From: Actinomadura litoris
GTDB taxonomy: Bacteria > Actinomycetota > Actinomycetes > Streptosporangiales > Streptosporangiaceae
Assembly: GCF_009733595.1 (NCBI RefSeq)
Contig: NZ_WOFH01000001.1
Coordinates: 620,001 to 684,000, forward strand
DNA length: 64,000 nucleotides
Direction: 5' to 3'
The position numbers and the translations under genes were made by a program. Below the pieces are notes generated by a model, which was given only the letters and a program-made list of their open reading frames with translations, had not been told where the DNA came from and made no database searches. Shown one piece after another: positions 7,862 through 16,649 of this stretch. Within the stretch, counting starts at the first letter, position 1. The number at the start of each line of letters is the position of its first letter.

Positions 7862-10483
7862 ATGCGGACGGCAGAGGTCAAGCGGCGGTTCCTCGCGCAC
7901 TTCGAGGCGGCGGGGCACCGGGTCGCCGCCGGTGCCCCACTCCCCGCCGACGATCCGACGCTGCTGTTCGTGAACGCCGGAATGGTGCCGTTCAAGCCCT
8001 ACCTGCTCGGGCAGCGGACCCCGCCGGGGCCGCGGATGACCAGCGTGCAGAAGTGCGTGCGGACGCTCGACATCGACGAGGTCGGCAAGACCACCCGGCA
8101 CGGCACGTTCTTCCAGATGAACGGCAACTTCTCCTTCGGCGACTACTTCAAGGAGGAGGCGATCGCGCTCGCCTGGGACCTGGTCGTCAAGCCGGTGGCC
8201 GACGGCGGCTACGGGCTGGACGCCGACCGGATCTGGGCCACGGTCTACCGGGACGACGACGAGGCGTACGCGCTGTGGCGCGACCGGATCGGACTGCCCG
8301 AGGCGCGGATCGTCCGGCGGGGGAAGGCCGACAACTTCTGGTCGATGGGCGTCCCCGGCCCGTGCGGCCCCTGCTCCGAGCTGTTCTACGACCGAGGCCC
8401 CGCGTACGGCCGCGACGGCGGCCCCGAGGTCGACGAGGACCGGTTCCTGGAGTTCTGGAACCTGGTCTTCATGCAGTACGAGCGCGGCGAGGGCAGCGGC
8501 AAGGAGGACTACCCGGTCCTCGGCGAGCTCCCGTCCCGCAACATCGACACCGGCATGGGCCTGGAGCGCATGGCCGTGCTGCTCCAGGGCGTCGACAACC
8601 TCTACGAGATCGACGAGACCCGTCCCGTCCTGGACGCCGCCGCCGAGCTCACCGGCACCGCCTACCGGACGGAGCCGGACACGGACGTGCGGCTGCGGGT
8701 GATCGCCGACCATGTGCGCACGGCCCTGATGATGATCGGGGACGGGGTGACCCCCGCCAACGAGGGGCGCGGCTACGTGCTGCGCCGGATCCTGCGGCGG
8801 GCCGTCCGCGGCGTCCGGCAACTCGGGTACGAGGACCCCGCCCTCCCGCACCTGCTTCCCGTCGCCCGCGACTGCATGGCGCCGTCCTACCCCGAACTGG
8901 CCACCGACTTCGAGCGGATCGCCTCCTACGCCTACGGGGAGGAGGACGCCTTCCGCGGCACGCTGCGCCAGGGCAGCGCCCTGCTGGGGCGCGCCCTGTC
9001 CGGCACGTCCGGGCCGCTGCCCGCCGGGACGGCGTTCCGGCTCCACGACACCTACGGGTTCCCGATCGACCTGACCGTCGAGATCGCCGCCGAGCGGGGC
9101 CTCGACGTGGACGTCGACGGCTTCCGGCGGCTCATGGCCGAGCAGCGGCGCAAGGCCCGGCAGGACGCGCGGGCCAAGAAGACCGGCCACGCCGACACCG
9201 GCCTCTACCGGTCCCTGCTGGACGCCGGCGGCCCGACCGACTGGCTCGCCCACGACACCCTCACCGCCGAGGCGACCGTCCTGGCCGTGCTGCGCGACGG
9301 CGGGCCCGTGGACGCGGCCGGCGAGAGCGAGATCGTCACCGTGGTCCTGGACCGCACGCCCTTCTACGCCGAGTCCGGCGGGCAGGACAGCGACGCGGGC
9401 ACCCTGCGCGGCACCGGCTTCGCCGCCGAGGTCCTGGACGTCCAGCGGCCGGTCAAGGGCCTGATCACGCACCAGGTCCGGATCACCGGCGGCGAGATCG
9501 CGACCGGCCTGCGGGCGCACGCCGAGGTCGATCCCGAATGGCGGCTCGGCGCCCGGCAGGCGCACTCGGGCACCCATATCGTGCACGCCGCGCTGCGCGC
9601 CGCCCTCGGTCCGGGCGCCGTGCAGTCAGGCTCCTACAACCGTCCCGGATACCTGCGGCTGGACTTCTCCTGGCAGGGGACGCTGCCGGACGCCGCCCGC
9701 GGCGAGATCGAGGAGACGGCGAACCTCGCCATCCGCCGCGACCTGCCGGTGGAGGTCCGCCGCATGCCGCTGGCGCGGGCCCGCGAACTCGGCGCGCTGG
9801 CGCTGTTCGGCGAGACCTACGACGACGTCGTGCGGGTCGTGGAGATCGGCGGCGCGTGGTCACGGGAGCTTTGCGGCGGAACCCACGTGGACCACGCCGC
9901 GCAGGTCGGCAGCATCACGCTCACGGGCGAGTCGTCCGTCGGGTCCGGGCGGCGGCGCGTCGAGGCCGTCACCGGCCTGGAGTCGTTCCGCTACCTCGCC
10001 CGCGAGCGGGATCTGGTCACCGAGGTCGCCGCCCGGCTGAACGCGCCCCGGGACCGGCTCCCCGAGCGCGTCGCGAACCTGGTCGAGAAGCTCAAGGAGG
10101 CCGAGCGCGTCAACCGGCTCCTGCGCGACCAGGTGGCGGTGGCCGAGGCGGGCATCGCCGCCGCCCAGGCCGAGGACGCGGGCGGAGTCCGCTTCGCTCA
10201 CGCGCACACCGACGCGCCCCCGCGCCGGCTCGCGGAGCTGATCGTCGATCGGCTGCCCGAGCGCCGTCCGGGGGTCGCGGCCGTGACGTCGCCGTCGGGA
10301 TTCGTGGTCGCCGCCAACCAGGCGGCCCAGGACGCCGGAGTGTCCGCCGGGGAACTGGTCAAGACGGTCCTGGACGGGCGGGGCGGCGGGAACGCCCGGC
10401 TGGCCCAGGGGCGTCCGCCGGGCGACGCGTCGGCGGCCCTGACGGTCCTCGCGCGGCTCCTGGCCGCGTCCACCGACCGCTGA
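7862..10483 (+). CDS. alaS: Alanyl-tRNA synthetase (isolated copy)
   Basis: 873 residues, a complete class II AlaRS. The catalytic core has [45 protein letters not shown] and [11 protein letters not shown]. The editing domain keeps all four zinc ligands (H568/H572 in HSGTH, C671/H675 in CGGTH), and a C-Ala/DHHA1 domain follows. It charges tRNA-Ala and can edit mischarged Ser/Gly. The ATG at 7862 has AAAGGAG 6 bases upstream. The usual actinobacterial neighbours of alaS (ruvX, mltG, aroE) are absent; it is paired with tsaD and a Fur-family regulator and preceded by Nur-type boxes, implying metal-responsive control and perhaps a second copy. Confidence 0.95.
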   Translation: MRTAEVKRRFLAHFEAAGHRVAAGAPLPADDPTLLFVNAGMVPFKPYLLGQRTPPGPRMTSVQKCVRTLDIDEVGKTTRHGTFFQMNGNFSFGDYFKEEAIALAWDLVVKPVADGGYGLDADRIWATVYRDDDEAYALWRDRIGLPEARIVRRGKADNFWSMGVPGPCGPCSELFYDRGPAYGRDGGPEVDEDRFLEFWNLVFMQYERGEGSGKEDYPVLGELPSRNIDTGMGLERMAVLLQGVDNLYEIDETRPVLDAAAELTGTAYRTEPDTDVRLRVIADHVRTALMMIGDGVTPANEGRGYVLRRILRRAVRGVRQLGYEDPALPHLLPVARDCMAPSYPELATDFERIASYAYGEEDAFRGTLRQGSALLGRALSGTSGPLPAGTAFRLHDTYGFPIDLTVEIAAERGLDVDVDGFRRLMAEQRRKARQDARAKKTGHADTGLYRSLLDAGGPTDWLAHDTLTAEATVLAVLRDGGPVDAAGESEIVTVVLDRTPFYAESGGQDSDAGTLRGTGFAAEVLDVQRPVKGLITHQVRITGGEIATGLRAHAEVDPEWRLGARQAHSGTHIVHAALRAALGPGAVQSGSYNRPGYLRLDFSWQGTLPDAARGEIEETANLAIRRDLPVEVRRMPLARARELGALALFGETYDDVVRVVEIGGAWSRELCGGTHVDHAAQVGSITLTGESSVGSGRRRVEAVTGLESFRYLARERDLVTEVAARLNAPRDRLPERVANLVEKLKEAERVNRLLRDQVAVAEAGIAAAQAEDAGGVRFAHAHTDAPPRRLAELIVDRLPERRPGVAAVTSPSGFVVAANQAAQDAGVSAGELVKTVLDGRGGGNARLAQGRPPGDASAALTVLARLLAASTDR

Positions 10484-10494
10484 CCGGCGCGGGG

Positions 10495-10971
10495 TCACTC
10501 CTCCGGGAGCCGGGGCGGACGGCATGCGGCGCAGCGGCCCCGGACGACGATGCCCGTCGCGGCGAACCCGGCGAGGTCGCGCCGCACCAGCGCCCGGACG
10601 TCACCGAGTTCGCCGCCGCGCAGCGCGGTGACCCGGGCGCAGCCGTCGCAGACGGTGTGCGCGTGCGGGTGGTCGGCCAGCCCGTAGGTGACGCGCTTCC
10701 CGATCGCCAGGGTGTGGACGATCTGGAGCCGTTCGAACAGCGCCAGTGTCCGGTAGACGGTCGACAGGTCCATGGTGCCCGCGGCGGCGGCGCGTTCGTG
10801 GACCACGTCGGCGGTCAGGTGGCCCTCCGCCTGGGCCAGGACGGTCACGATGAGCGCGCGCGGACGGGTGCTGCGATGGCCCGCCGCCCGCACCCGGCGC
10901 AACGCCCACGAACGGCGACGCGCGTGGTCCGGGCGGCAGGGGTCCCGGTGGGAGGGATCCGGAGGCGACAT
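10495..10971 (-). CDS. Fur-family metal-responsive regulator (Nur/Zur-like)
   Basis: 158 residues. The winged helix lies at ~25-90 (recognition helix DLSTVYRTL). The dimer domain carries HPHAHTVC at 101-108 and two CxxC pairs (C108/C111, C147/C150) that would hold structural zinc. The segment between GF (136-137) and the last CxxC is about two residues shorter than usual and lacks the histidine normally found there, so one regulatory metal site may be altered. The ATG at 10971 has no Shine-Dalgarno sequence and lies 3 bp from a palindromic box, suggesting a short or absent leader and autoregulation. It is convergent with alaS (12 bp apart). Confidence 0.9.
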   Translation of the reverse strand: MSPPDPSHRDPCRPDHARRRSWALRRVRAAGHRSTRPRALIVTVLAQAEGHLTADVVHERAAAAGTMDLSTVYRTLALFERLQIVHTLAIGKRVTYGLADHPHAHTVCDGCARVTALRGGELGDVRALVRRDLAGFAATGIVVRGRCAACRPPRLPEE

Positions 10972-10974
10972 GGC

Positions 10975-11007
10975 TGCATTGTTGATGCAGTTGCGACTTA
11001 TTTGCAA
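10975..11007. promoter_or_regulatory. Nur-type box plus second 7-1-7 palindrome upstream of the Fur-family gene
   Basis: TTGCGACTTATTTGCAA at 10991-11007 fits TTGCaa-N5-ttGCAA and agrees with the tsaD-alaS box at 12 of 17 positions. TGCATTGTTGATGCA at 10975-10989 is a second palindrome with perfect 5-bp arms, abutting the Fur-family start codon. The arrangement predicts autoregulation and coordinate control with tsaD and alaS. Confidence 0.7.
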
Positions 11008-11017
11008 TAGTGGCCCC

Positions 11018-11083
11018 ATGGCCTGCACACCGGTGAACTGGAGCGACGCCGCCGCCTGCTTCACCATCGCCGAGAACGCCTGA
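11018..11083 (+). CDS. Possible 21-residue microprotein (hypothetical)
   Basis: ATG at 11018 opens a 21-codon frame (starts MACTPVNWSD, ends with ENA) ending in TGA at 11083. Nearly every third base is G or C (19 of 20 after the start), as in genuine local genes. It starts only 10 bp after a Nur-type box, divergent from the Fur-family gene, with no Shine-Dalgarno sequence, so it could be leaderless. I recognise no homolog, and so short a frame can arise by chance. Confidence 0.3.
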   Translation: MACTPVNWSDAAACFTIAENA

Positions 11084-11243
11084 CGCCCGCCCAGGCTCCG
11101 CGGACCGCGGCGCCCACCGAACCCCGGATCATGCTCAGAACACGTTCCCCGGGTCCGGTGGGCGCCGCCCCACATTCTCCACCCGCACCAGTGCCGCCAG
11201 GGGAAGGGGCAGGCGACGCCCTCCTCCCCGCCAACGCGAAGAG

Positions 11244-11377
11244 GCGACGGCACGACGGCACGACGGCACGACGAGGTGACAAGGCGAGGAGGCGACAAGG
11301 TGACAAGGTGACGAGGCGACGGCACGACGAGGTGACAAGGCGAGGAGGTGACGAGGTGACGAGGTGACGGCGATGAG
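11244..11377. repeat. Purine-rich direct-repeat patch
   Basis: A perfect 32-bp direct repeat (11261-11292 and 11317-11348; begins CGACGGCACGACGAGGTGAC) lies within a run of imperfect 8-bp units (GGTGACAA, GGTGACGA, CGACGGCA). The 414-bp interval 11084-11497 otherwise holds no gene. It is probably slippage-derived non-coding sequence. Confidence 0.7.
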
Positions 11378-11497
11378 GCGCGATGGCTTTCGTCGTGCCC
11401 TATGCCGACAAGCCGGACGTGCGGTTCGAGTACGTCAGGCGGCGTACCGTCCGCGTCCGGTACCTGCTGCGGGTGTCCGCGGTCGGACGGCGGGCCT

Positions 11498-12058
11498 TCA
11501 GGCCAGGCGCCGCTCCGCTTGGGACCACGGCTGCGGCCCTGAGAAGTCGTCGCTGTCCATGGCTTCTTCCACGTACCACCCCGCGTCGGCGAGCCAGGTC
11601 CGCAGCCAGTCCGCGAGGCTGTCGGCGTCCTGGAACCATGCGTGGCTCCAGTCGTCGTCCACGGCATTCGGCTCGAAGAGCAGGACGGGCGCTTCGGCGT
11701 CGGTGCAGTCGACCGCCGCGTACATGCCGCAGCCCCAGTCGAGGACGGGAAGCACGCCGGTCGGCCACTGGCCGGGCGTCTGCTCCTCCCGGTAGGCGCT
11801 CACGACGGTGCGGCCTTCGGAGCCGATGAGGGGAAGGAACTGGTGGTCGGGCCCGAACCCGCCGTTCCCCACCTCCCGATAGAGCCGTGCCAGCAGCGGA
11901 GGCAGCGCGAACCCGAGCACCGCCTCAGCCTCCTTGACCTGCTCTGGCGTGGCACAGGAGAGGTCGCCGCCGGTCTGCCGCATCGCCCGCTCGGCGACCC
12001 GGATCAGCAATTCGTCGTGGTCCGTCACGCGGATCACGATGGCATTCGCCTCTGACAC
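11498..12058 (-). CDS. SMI1/KNR4 (SUKH) family protein
   Basis: 186 residues if the GTG at 12058 is used; a GTG eight codons inside, with GAGGCG upstream, is also possible. The SUKH signature is clear at ~40-85 (ATPEQVKEAEAVLGFALPPL then YREVGNGGFGP), followed by LPVLDWGCGMYAAVDC and an acidic C-terminus. SUKH proteins are commonly immunity proteins that neutralise polymorphic toxins, but many act elsewhere. No toxin gene is adjacent, so it is either an orphan immunity gene or a housekeeping SUKH protein. Confidence 0.75.
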   Translation of the reverse strand: MSEANAIVIRVTDHDELLIRVAERAMRQTGGDLSCATPEQVKEAEAVLGFALPPLLARLYREVGNGGFGPDHQFLPLIGSEGRTVVSAYREEQTPGQWPTGVLPVLDWGCGMYAAVDCTDAEAPVLLFEPNAVDDDWSHAWFQDADSLADWLRTWLADAGWYVEEAMDSDDFSGPQPWSQAERRLA

Positions 12059-12192
12059 CAAGGAACGCGGCGCCCGGCGCCCGCCCGCCCCGGGCACGCA
12101 GCGCGTGAGGTTCGTCAGGACGTACCGAGGCTGACAGCGATGGCGGGCGCCCGGCATCCGCCGCCCCGCCACACGCCGGCCGTTCATCTCCC

Positions 12193-13368
12193 TCATCTGA
12201 CGCACCGGCTCGCCAGCGACGCGGTGTGGACGAGGTGCTCCAGCGGCCCGCGCCGGAAGTACCGGGACCACAGGAACGCCGGGACGGTCACCGCGAGCAT
12301 GAAGCCGAGCAGGATGTGCGGCGGCCATTCCGGCAGCTCGGCCCCGCGCGGCAGGAGTACGACGATGTGGGCGACGTAGGCGGTCAGCGACATCGAGCCG
12401 ACCGCGATCAGCGGGACGGCCAGCCGCCGCAGCCGGGGAAGCCGGTCGACGGCGGCCAGCGCCGCGACCGTCACCAGCAGGGCCGCGCCGGTGCCGCCGG
12501 CCAGCGAGAGGGTGGTCTCGCCGTGCGGCGCGGCGGTCAGCAGCCAGGCGGCCCCCTCGGACGGGTCGCCGTCGACGTCGGACCACCAGGCCGCGGGCGA
12601 CCCGGTCTCCCCCATGAGGCCCGGGAGGAGCCGGAAGGCCAGCCACGATCCGCCGTACCCGAGCACCGTGAGGGCACCGCCGAGTGCCGCGAGGCGTACG
12701 CGGACGGCCCTCGATGCGAGATCGAGGCGGCCGAAGGCCATCCCCGCGATCAGGAACGGCATGTAGGTCAGCGCCGGGTAGGTGCCCGTGAACAGCAGGT
12801 CGAGGAGACCTTCGCCGCTCACCCGGACGACCGCGCCGCCGCCGATGCCGCCGTCGGAGAGGTCGTCCAGGACGTCCCGCATCACGAACGAGAGCTGCGG
12901 GCCGACCAGTGCCCACCCGACCGCGATCAGGGCCAGCGTCCGGGCGCGGAGGCGGATCAGGGGCAGCGCGAGCAGGAAGTAGGCGCCGTAGTAGGCGAGG
13001 ACGACGTCCACGTCGGTCGGGGTCATGGTCAGCGCGACGCCGAGCGGCACCAGGATCGCCGCCCGGATGACGACCTTCGCCGCGGCCTGCCTGCCGGGCC
13101 GGCCGGTCTTCGGCGTGCGCCGCCCACCGATGATGACCAGCGTCACCCCGCCGAGCAGCGCGAACAGGGCCATGGATCTGCCGTGCGTCAACTCCGCGAG
13201 CACGCCCGTCGGCCCGCCGTCGGCCGGATCAGGGCCGACGTGCGCCACGTACATTCCGAAGACCGCCAGGCATCGGGCCAGGTCGAGACCGACGAGACGT
13301 CCCGTCGCCGGGGCGTCCCGCCGGGTCGCCGAGGCGCCGTGCTCGCTCGGGGGAGCCTGCTGTGTCAT
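12193..13368 (-). CDS. DUF418/DUF1624-like polytopic membrane protein
   Basis: 391 residues with about 9-10 hydrophobic segments. The start GRLVGLDLARCLAVFGMYVA is the typical 'R-x-x-x-L-D-x-x-R' opening of the heparan-alpha-glucosaminide acetyltransferase-like/DUF418 superfamily, and ALFALLGGVTLVIIGGRR follows the same plan. Members are thought to move acyl groups or small molecules across the membrane; the substrate here is unknown. It is divergent from a response-regulator gene and may belong to that regulon. Confidence 0.75.
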   Translation of the reverse strand: MTQQAPPSEHGASATRRDAPATGRLVGLDLARCLAVFGMYVAHVGPDPADGGPTGVLAELTHGRSMALFALLGGVTLVIIGGRRTPKTGRPGRQAAAKVVIRAAILVPLGVALTMTPTDVDVVLAYYGAYFLLALPLIRLRARTLALIAVGWALVGPQLSFVMRDVLDDLSDGGIGGGAVVRVSGEGLLDLLFTGTYPALTYMPFLIAGMAFGRLDLASRAVRVRLAALGGALTVLGYGGSWLAFRLLPGLMGETGSPAAWWSDVDGDPSEGAAWLLTAAPHGETTLSLAGGTGAALLVTVAALAAVDRLPRLRRLAVPLIAVGSMSLTAYVAHIVVLLPRGAELPEWPPHILLGFMLAVTVPAFLWSRYFRRGPLEHLVHTASLASRCVR

Positions 13369-13414
13369 GTCATCGAATGTCGCGGCTCGGGGCGGCTGAT
13401 CACATCCGCCGCCC

Positions 13415-13463
13415 GTCTAGAGATACCCGGCCGATCGGCTAGACCGACCCGCCGACCGGCGGG
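13415..13463. promoter_or_regulatory. Inverted repeats in the divergent DUF418/response-regulator promoter region
   Basis: GTCTAG (13415-13420) and CTAGAC (13439-13444) form an inverted repeat with an 18-bp spacer; CCCGCC-GACC-GGCGGG at 13448-13463 is a perfect hairpin. Either could bind the response regulator or form an mRNA leader structure. This is a positional inference only. Confidence 0.35.
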
Positions 13464-13517
13464 TGTTCATGGCCGTGCGGCCGTCCAACGACACTTGGAC
13501 ATGGTAGTAATCGAAAC

Positions 13518-14180
13518 GTGATCCGCGTGCTTGTGGTTGATGACGAGGCACTGATCCGTACCGGCTTCACGCACATTCTCAACGCCGCCGACGGCATCGA
13601 GACGGTCGGGGCGGTCGCGGGCGGCGAGGCGCTGCGCGCCGTCCAGGACCTGCGTCCAGACATCGTCCTCCTCGACATCAGGATGCCGGACGTGGACGGG
13701 CTGACCGTGCTCGCCGACATCCGCCGGCTGGCCGATCCGCCCGTGGTGGCCATGCTCACCACCTTCGACACCGACGAGTTCGTGGCCGGGGCCCTGCGCT
13801 CCGGGGCCGCCGGGTTCGTGCTGAAGGACACCGACCCCGAACACCTGGCCTACCTGGTGCGCACCCTCGCCGAGGGCGGAGTCGCGCTGTCGTCCAAGGT
13901 CACCCGCACGGTCGTCGACGGCTATCTGGACGCCGGGTCCCAGGCCCCCGCCGTCAGCGCGGTGGCCCGGCTCACCGACCGCGAGCGGGACGTGCTCGTG
14001 CTGGTCGCCCAGGGCTTGTCGAACACCGAGATCGGGGCCCGCGTGCATCTGAGCACCTCGACCGTGAAGGACCACGTCAGCGCGATCCTCGCCAAGCTGG
14101 AGGTCGGCGGGCGCGTCCAGGCCGCGCTGCTGGCGGACCGCGCCGGCCTGCTCGTCCCGCGCGACGGGGAAGGCACATGA
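13518..14180 (+). CDS. NarL/FixJ-type response regulator
   Basis: 220 residues from a GTG start. The receiver domain (1-120) has the acidic pair D8/D9, the phospho-acceptor D53 in LLDIRMPD, the switch Thr in LTTFD, and K in FVLKD. A LuxR-type HTH lies at ~150-210 (LTDRERDVLVLVAQGLSNTE, STSTVKDHVSAILAKL). It overlaps the kinase gene by 4 bp (ATGA) and is the cognate output regulator of that pair. Targets are unknown; the divergent DUF418 gene is a candidate. Confidence 0.93.
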   Translation: MIRVLVVDDEALIRTGFTHILNAADGIETVGAVAGGEALRAVQDLRPDIVLLDIRMPDVDGLTVLADIRRLADPPVVAMLTTFDTDEFVAGALRSGAAGFVLKDTDPEHLAYLVRTLAEGGVALSSKVTRTVVDGYLDAGSQAPAVSAVARLTDRERDVLVLVAQGLSNTEIGARVHLSTSTVKDHVSAILAKLEVGGRVQAALLADRAGLLVPRDGEGT

Positions 14181-15283
14181 AACGGCGCGCGGTCCGCCGT
14201 CCCCTGACGGACGCGGGTCTCGTCGCCATCTCACTGCTGGACGCCTGGTTCCAGGGGAGCTTCGACACGCGGTTCAACATCGCGTGCGTCGCGCTCACCT
14301 CGTGCGCCCTGCTGCTGCGCCGCCGCGCGCCGCTGCCCGCGTTCGTCCTGACCGTGCCCAGCGTGCTGACCTCGTCGGCCGTGGCCGGATCGCTGATCGC
14401 CATCTACGCCCTCGCGGCGCGGACGCGCAGCCGCCCCCTGCTGGCGGCCTGCGCGGCGGTCTTCGCCGCCTGCTACATACTGCCGTGGCCGGCGCCCAAG
14501 ATCGGCCCGATCCTCGCCCTCTCGGACGTCCCGGACCTCGCCTACGGGCTGGGCCTGGCCGCCGCCCCGGCGCTGTTCGGCCAGCTCGTCCAGGCCCGCC
14601 GCGACCTCGCCGCCCGCCTAGGGGAGATCACCGAGGTACGCGAGCACGAGCAGTTCCTCGCCGCGCAGAGCGTCCTCGCCAAGGAACGCGCCCAGCTCGC
14701 CCGCGAGATGCACGACGTCGTCTCCCACCAGGTCAGCCTGATCGCGGTACGCGCCGGCGCGCTCCAGGTCAGCACGCTCGACCCGGACGCCAAGGACGCC
14801 GCGACCACCATCCGGCGGCTGAGCGTCCAGACCCTGGACGAGCTGCGGCACATGGTCAGCGTGCTGCGCACCTCCGGCAGCCCGCCCACGGAGCTGACCC
14901 CCCAGCCGACCCTCGCCCAGCTCCACACCCTGGTCGCGGGCTCCGGCATCGAGGCCGACCTGCACGTCGACCTGGACGGCGACCTCCCGCCCCCGGTCCA
15001 GCGGGCCATCTACCGGACGGTGCAGGAGGCACTGACCAACGCCCGCAAACACGCCCCGGGCTCCAGCACCCGCGTAGAGGTCCGCCACCGGGACGGGACT
15101 GTGCGCACCACCGTCACCAACACCGCCCCGACCAGACCCGCGCTCCCCCTCCCCAGCGCACACCACGGCCTGATCGGCCTACGCCAACGCGCCGAACTCT
15201 TAGGCGGCGCCCTGGAATCAGGCCCCACCCCCGACCGCGGCTACCACCTCACCCTGGAAATCCCCATACGGCCACGGCGCTGA
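14177..15283 (+). CDS. Two-component sensor histidine kinase (HisKA_3 type)
   Basis: 368 residues. The first ~140 residues hold about 4-5 membrane segments with no large extracellular domain, then a dimerisation/phospho-acceptor helix (LAREMHDVVSHQVSLIAVRA, His in the H-D-V motif, ~residue 178) and a HATPase domain (QEALTNARKHAPGSS N-box, GLIGLRQRAELLGG G-box). It phosphorylates the regulator encoded immediately upstream. A membrane-embedded sensor of this kind often responds to envelope stress or a hydrophobic ligand. Confidence 0.93.
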   Translation: MKRRAVRRPLTDAGLVAISLLDAWFQGSFDTRFNIACVALTSCALLLRRRAPLPAFVLTVPSVLTSSAVAGSLIAIYALAARTRSRPLLAACAAVFAACYILPWPAPKIGPILALSDVPDLAYGLGLAAAPALFGQLVQARRDLAARLGEITEVREHEQFLAAQSVLAKERAQLAREMHDVVSHQVSLIAVRAGALQVSTLDPDAKDAATTIRRLSVQTLDELRHMVSVLRTSGSPPTELTPQPTLAQLHTLVAGSGIEADLHVDLDGDLPPPVQRAIYRTVQEALTNARKHAPGSSTRVEVRHRDGTVRTTVTNTAPTRPALPLPSAHHGLIGLRQRAELLGGALESGPTPDRGYHLTLEIPIRPRR

Positions 15284-15306
15284 TCCGCGGGCACCCCCGG
15301 GAAGAA

Positions 15307-15900
15307 TCATTCGGCCAAGGACCGCAGGTAGGCCATGAGCGCCTTGCCGCGCGGGGAGATGCGGTAACCGGTCTCCAGGCTCTCGGTGAGGCCGAGGGCC
15401 TTGAGACGGCGGACGTCGGCCTTGAAGGAGAGCTTCTCGCGGCCCAGCCGCTCGGCCAGATCCATGGCGCGCAGGCCGGGTCGCTCTTCGATGAGCCGGA
15501 GGACCTCACGGGTCCAGGGCGCGCGGCGGCTGCGGCCGTCGATGCCGTCCAGGGTGGCTTTGAGCCCGGCCAGTTCCTGCTCGGTCAGCTCGGCCTTCTC
15601 GGCCAGCTCCGATCGAGGGTCGGGGCCGCCCAGATGGAGCATGACGCGGTGGTAGCCGCCCTCCTTGGTGCTCTTGGACAAGGCCGTGAGCAGAGCAGCG
15701 CGCCCCTTGAACCCCGATCGGAGCGCGTCCTCCTCGGTGATCTCCTCAGGGGTGACGGCCGTGACCGAGTCGATGACGACGATCCCCGCCCAAGTGCGCT
15801 GGGTGCTTCCCGCATGAACACGCGGCTCGGCCCACACCCGGAACACCCGATCGATCCGCCCACCCGCGATCCCCTCCAGGACCTCCCGCCTGAACAGCAT
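15307..15900 (-). CDS. ASCH/PUA-like domain protein with C-terminal winged helix
   Basis: 197 residues from the ATG at 15900, which follows GGGGAGGGG. The N-terminal ~75 residues (MLFRREVLEGIAGGRIDRVF, HAGSTQRTWAGIVVIDSVTA) look like an ASCH/PUA-type beta-barrel, a fold linked to RNA binding or coactivator roles. The C-terminal ~65 residues form a winged helix (GLRAMDLAERLGREKLSFKA then DVRRLKALGLTES). A nucleic-acid-responsive regulator is a reasonable guess. It is followed upstream on the same strand, 160 bp away, by a zinc-knuckle gene. Confidence 0.65.
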   Translation of the reverse strand: MLFRREVLEGIAGGRIDRVFRVWAEPRVHAGSTQRTWAGIVVIDSVTAVTPEEITEEDALRSGFKGRAALLTALSKSTKEGGYHRVMLHLGGPDPRSELAEKAELTEQELAGLKATLDGIDGRSRRAPWTREVLRLIEERPGLRAMDLAERLGREKLSFKADVRRLKALGLTESLETGYRISPRGKALMAYLRSLAE

Positions 15901-16060
15901 CGTCCCCTCCCCGGTAACACGCCTCTCCTCCCGCAATCCTCCTAGGAAAACCCCGAGGAGGGCACCGGGGGGAAGGAACCGGCACGGGCCTGCGGCCATG
16001 CTCACATCCATGGGTCTCTCGTGACGCAACTCGCCGACCCTCACCTCATCGACCCGCACG

Positions 16061-16369
16061 TTACCGTGGGTAGTTATACTCTGACATCGTGCATTCGGTG
16101 CCGTCCGGAGCTCTGTGCTTCGGAAATCTCCCGTTCTTGTTCAGCGTGAGGCGTTTCCTCCCGCAGCAGGGACAGTCCTGTTTGCTCCTGGGCCGCCGGC
16201 ACCGCCCACTGATATCGCCGTCGCGAGTGTAGCGAGTTGTTCCTGACCCCTGACACTCTTCCTGTTCACGGTGAACAAAGAAGCCGCGCGTGGCTTCCAG
16301 ATAATGTCTCGGTAAAGTCTTATCCTTATTCAGCGAGACCCGTAAACAGCATATGTCGCAGTGGACCAT
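16061..16369 (-). CDS. Small protein with duplicated zinc-knuckle motifs
   Basis: 102 residues from the ATG at 16369, which has GGGAGG upstream; a GTG at 16405 is an in-frame alternative. It contains two related units: CDICCLRVSLNKDKTLPRHY followed by EECQGSG, and CPCCGRKRLTLNKNGRFPKH followed by TECT. Each has a CxxC, a conserved LNKx4-5PxH core and a later Cys, giving two CCHC-like zinc-binding sites. Function is unknown; such modules occur in actinobacterial and phage proteins. Codon use is less GC-biased than in the flanking housekeeping genes, fitting an accessory origin. Confidence 0.65.
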   Translation of the reverse strand: MVHCDICCLRVSLNKDKTLPRHYLEATRGFFVHREQEECQGSGTTRYTRDGDISGRCRRPRSKQDCPCCGRKRLTLNKNGRFPKHRAPDGTECTMSEYNYPR

Positions 16370-16649
16370 GCGCCTCCCACTTCCCCGCTTCCCCAGCAGC
16401 CCCACACAGGCACGCTGGAATCTGGCTACAATTGGAGCCTATCCGAACCCACTGACGATCTGACCTACCCAAACGTCTGCACAGTCACCACACAGCAGGG
16501 GCAGACCCCTATCGCGAATGCAGCTCCCCGAATCACCACAGAACGCCCAGGCGCCCCGCATTCGCGGATCGGCCCCAACCATGTGGATCGGATACCAGTC
16601 ACGCTGCGACACGACGCGGGAAGACAGGTCCGGCGGTCTTCTGATTCGA

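Noticed and set aside
6773..9586. Extended 937-codon tsaD reading frame
   Set aside because: Upstream of 7801 the frame is antisense to alaS. The GTG at 7801 has an ideal ribosome-binding site and matches TsaD length.
7862..10483. Zinc-independent AlaRS paralog under Zur control
   Set aside because: All four zinc ligands of the editing domain are intact, so the usual zinc-sparing explanation does not fit.
11498..12916. Long minus-strand frame joining the SUKH protein to an upstream extension
   Set aside because: Only the 3' ~186 codons show protein-like sequence; the rest is a shadow of the DUF418 gene in another frame.
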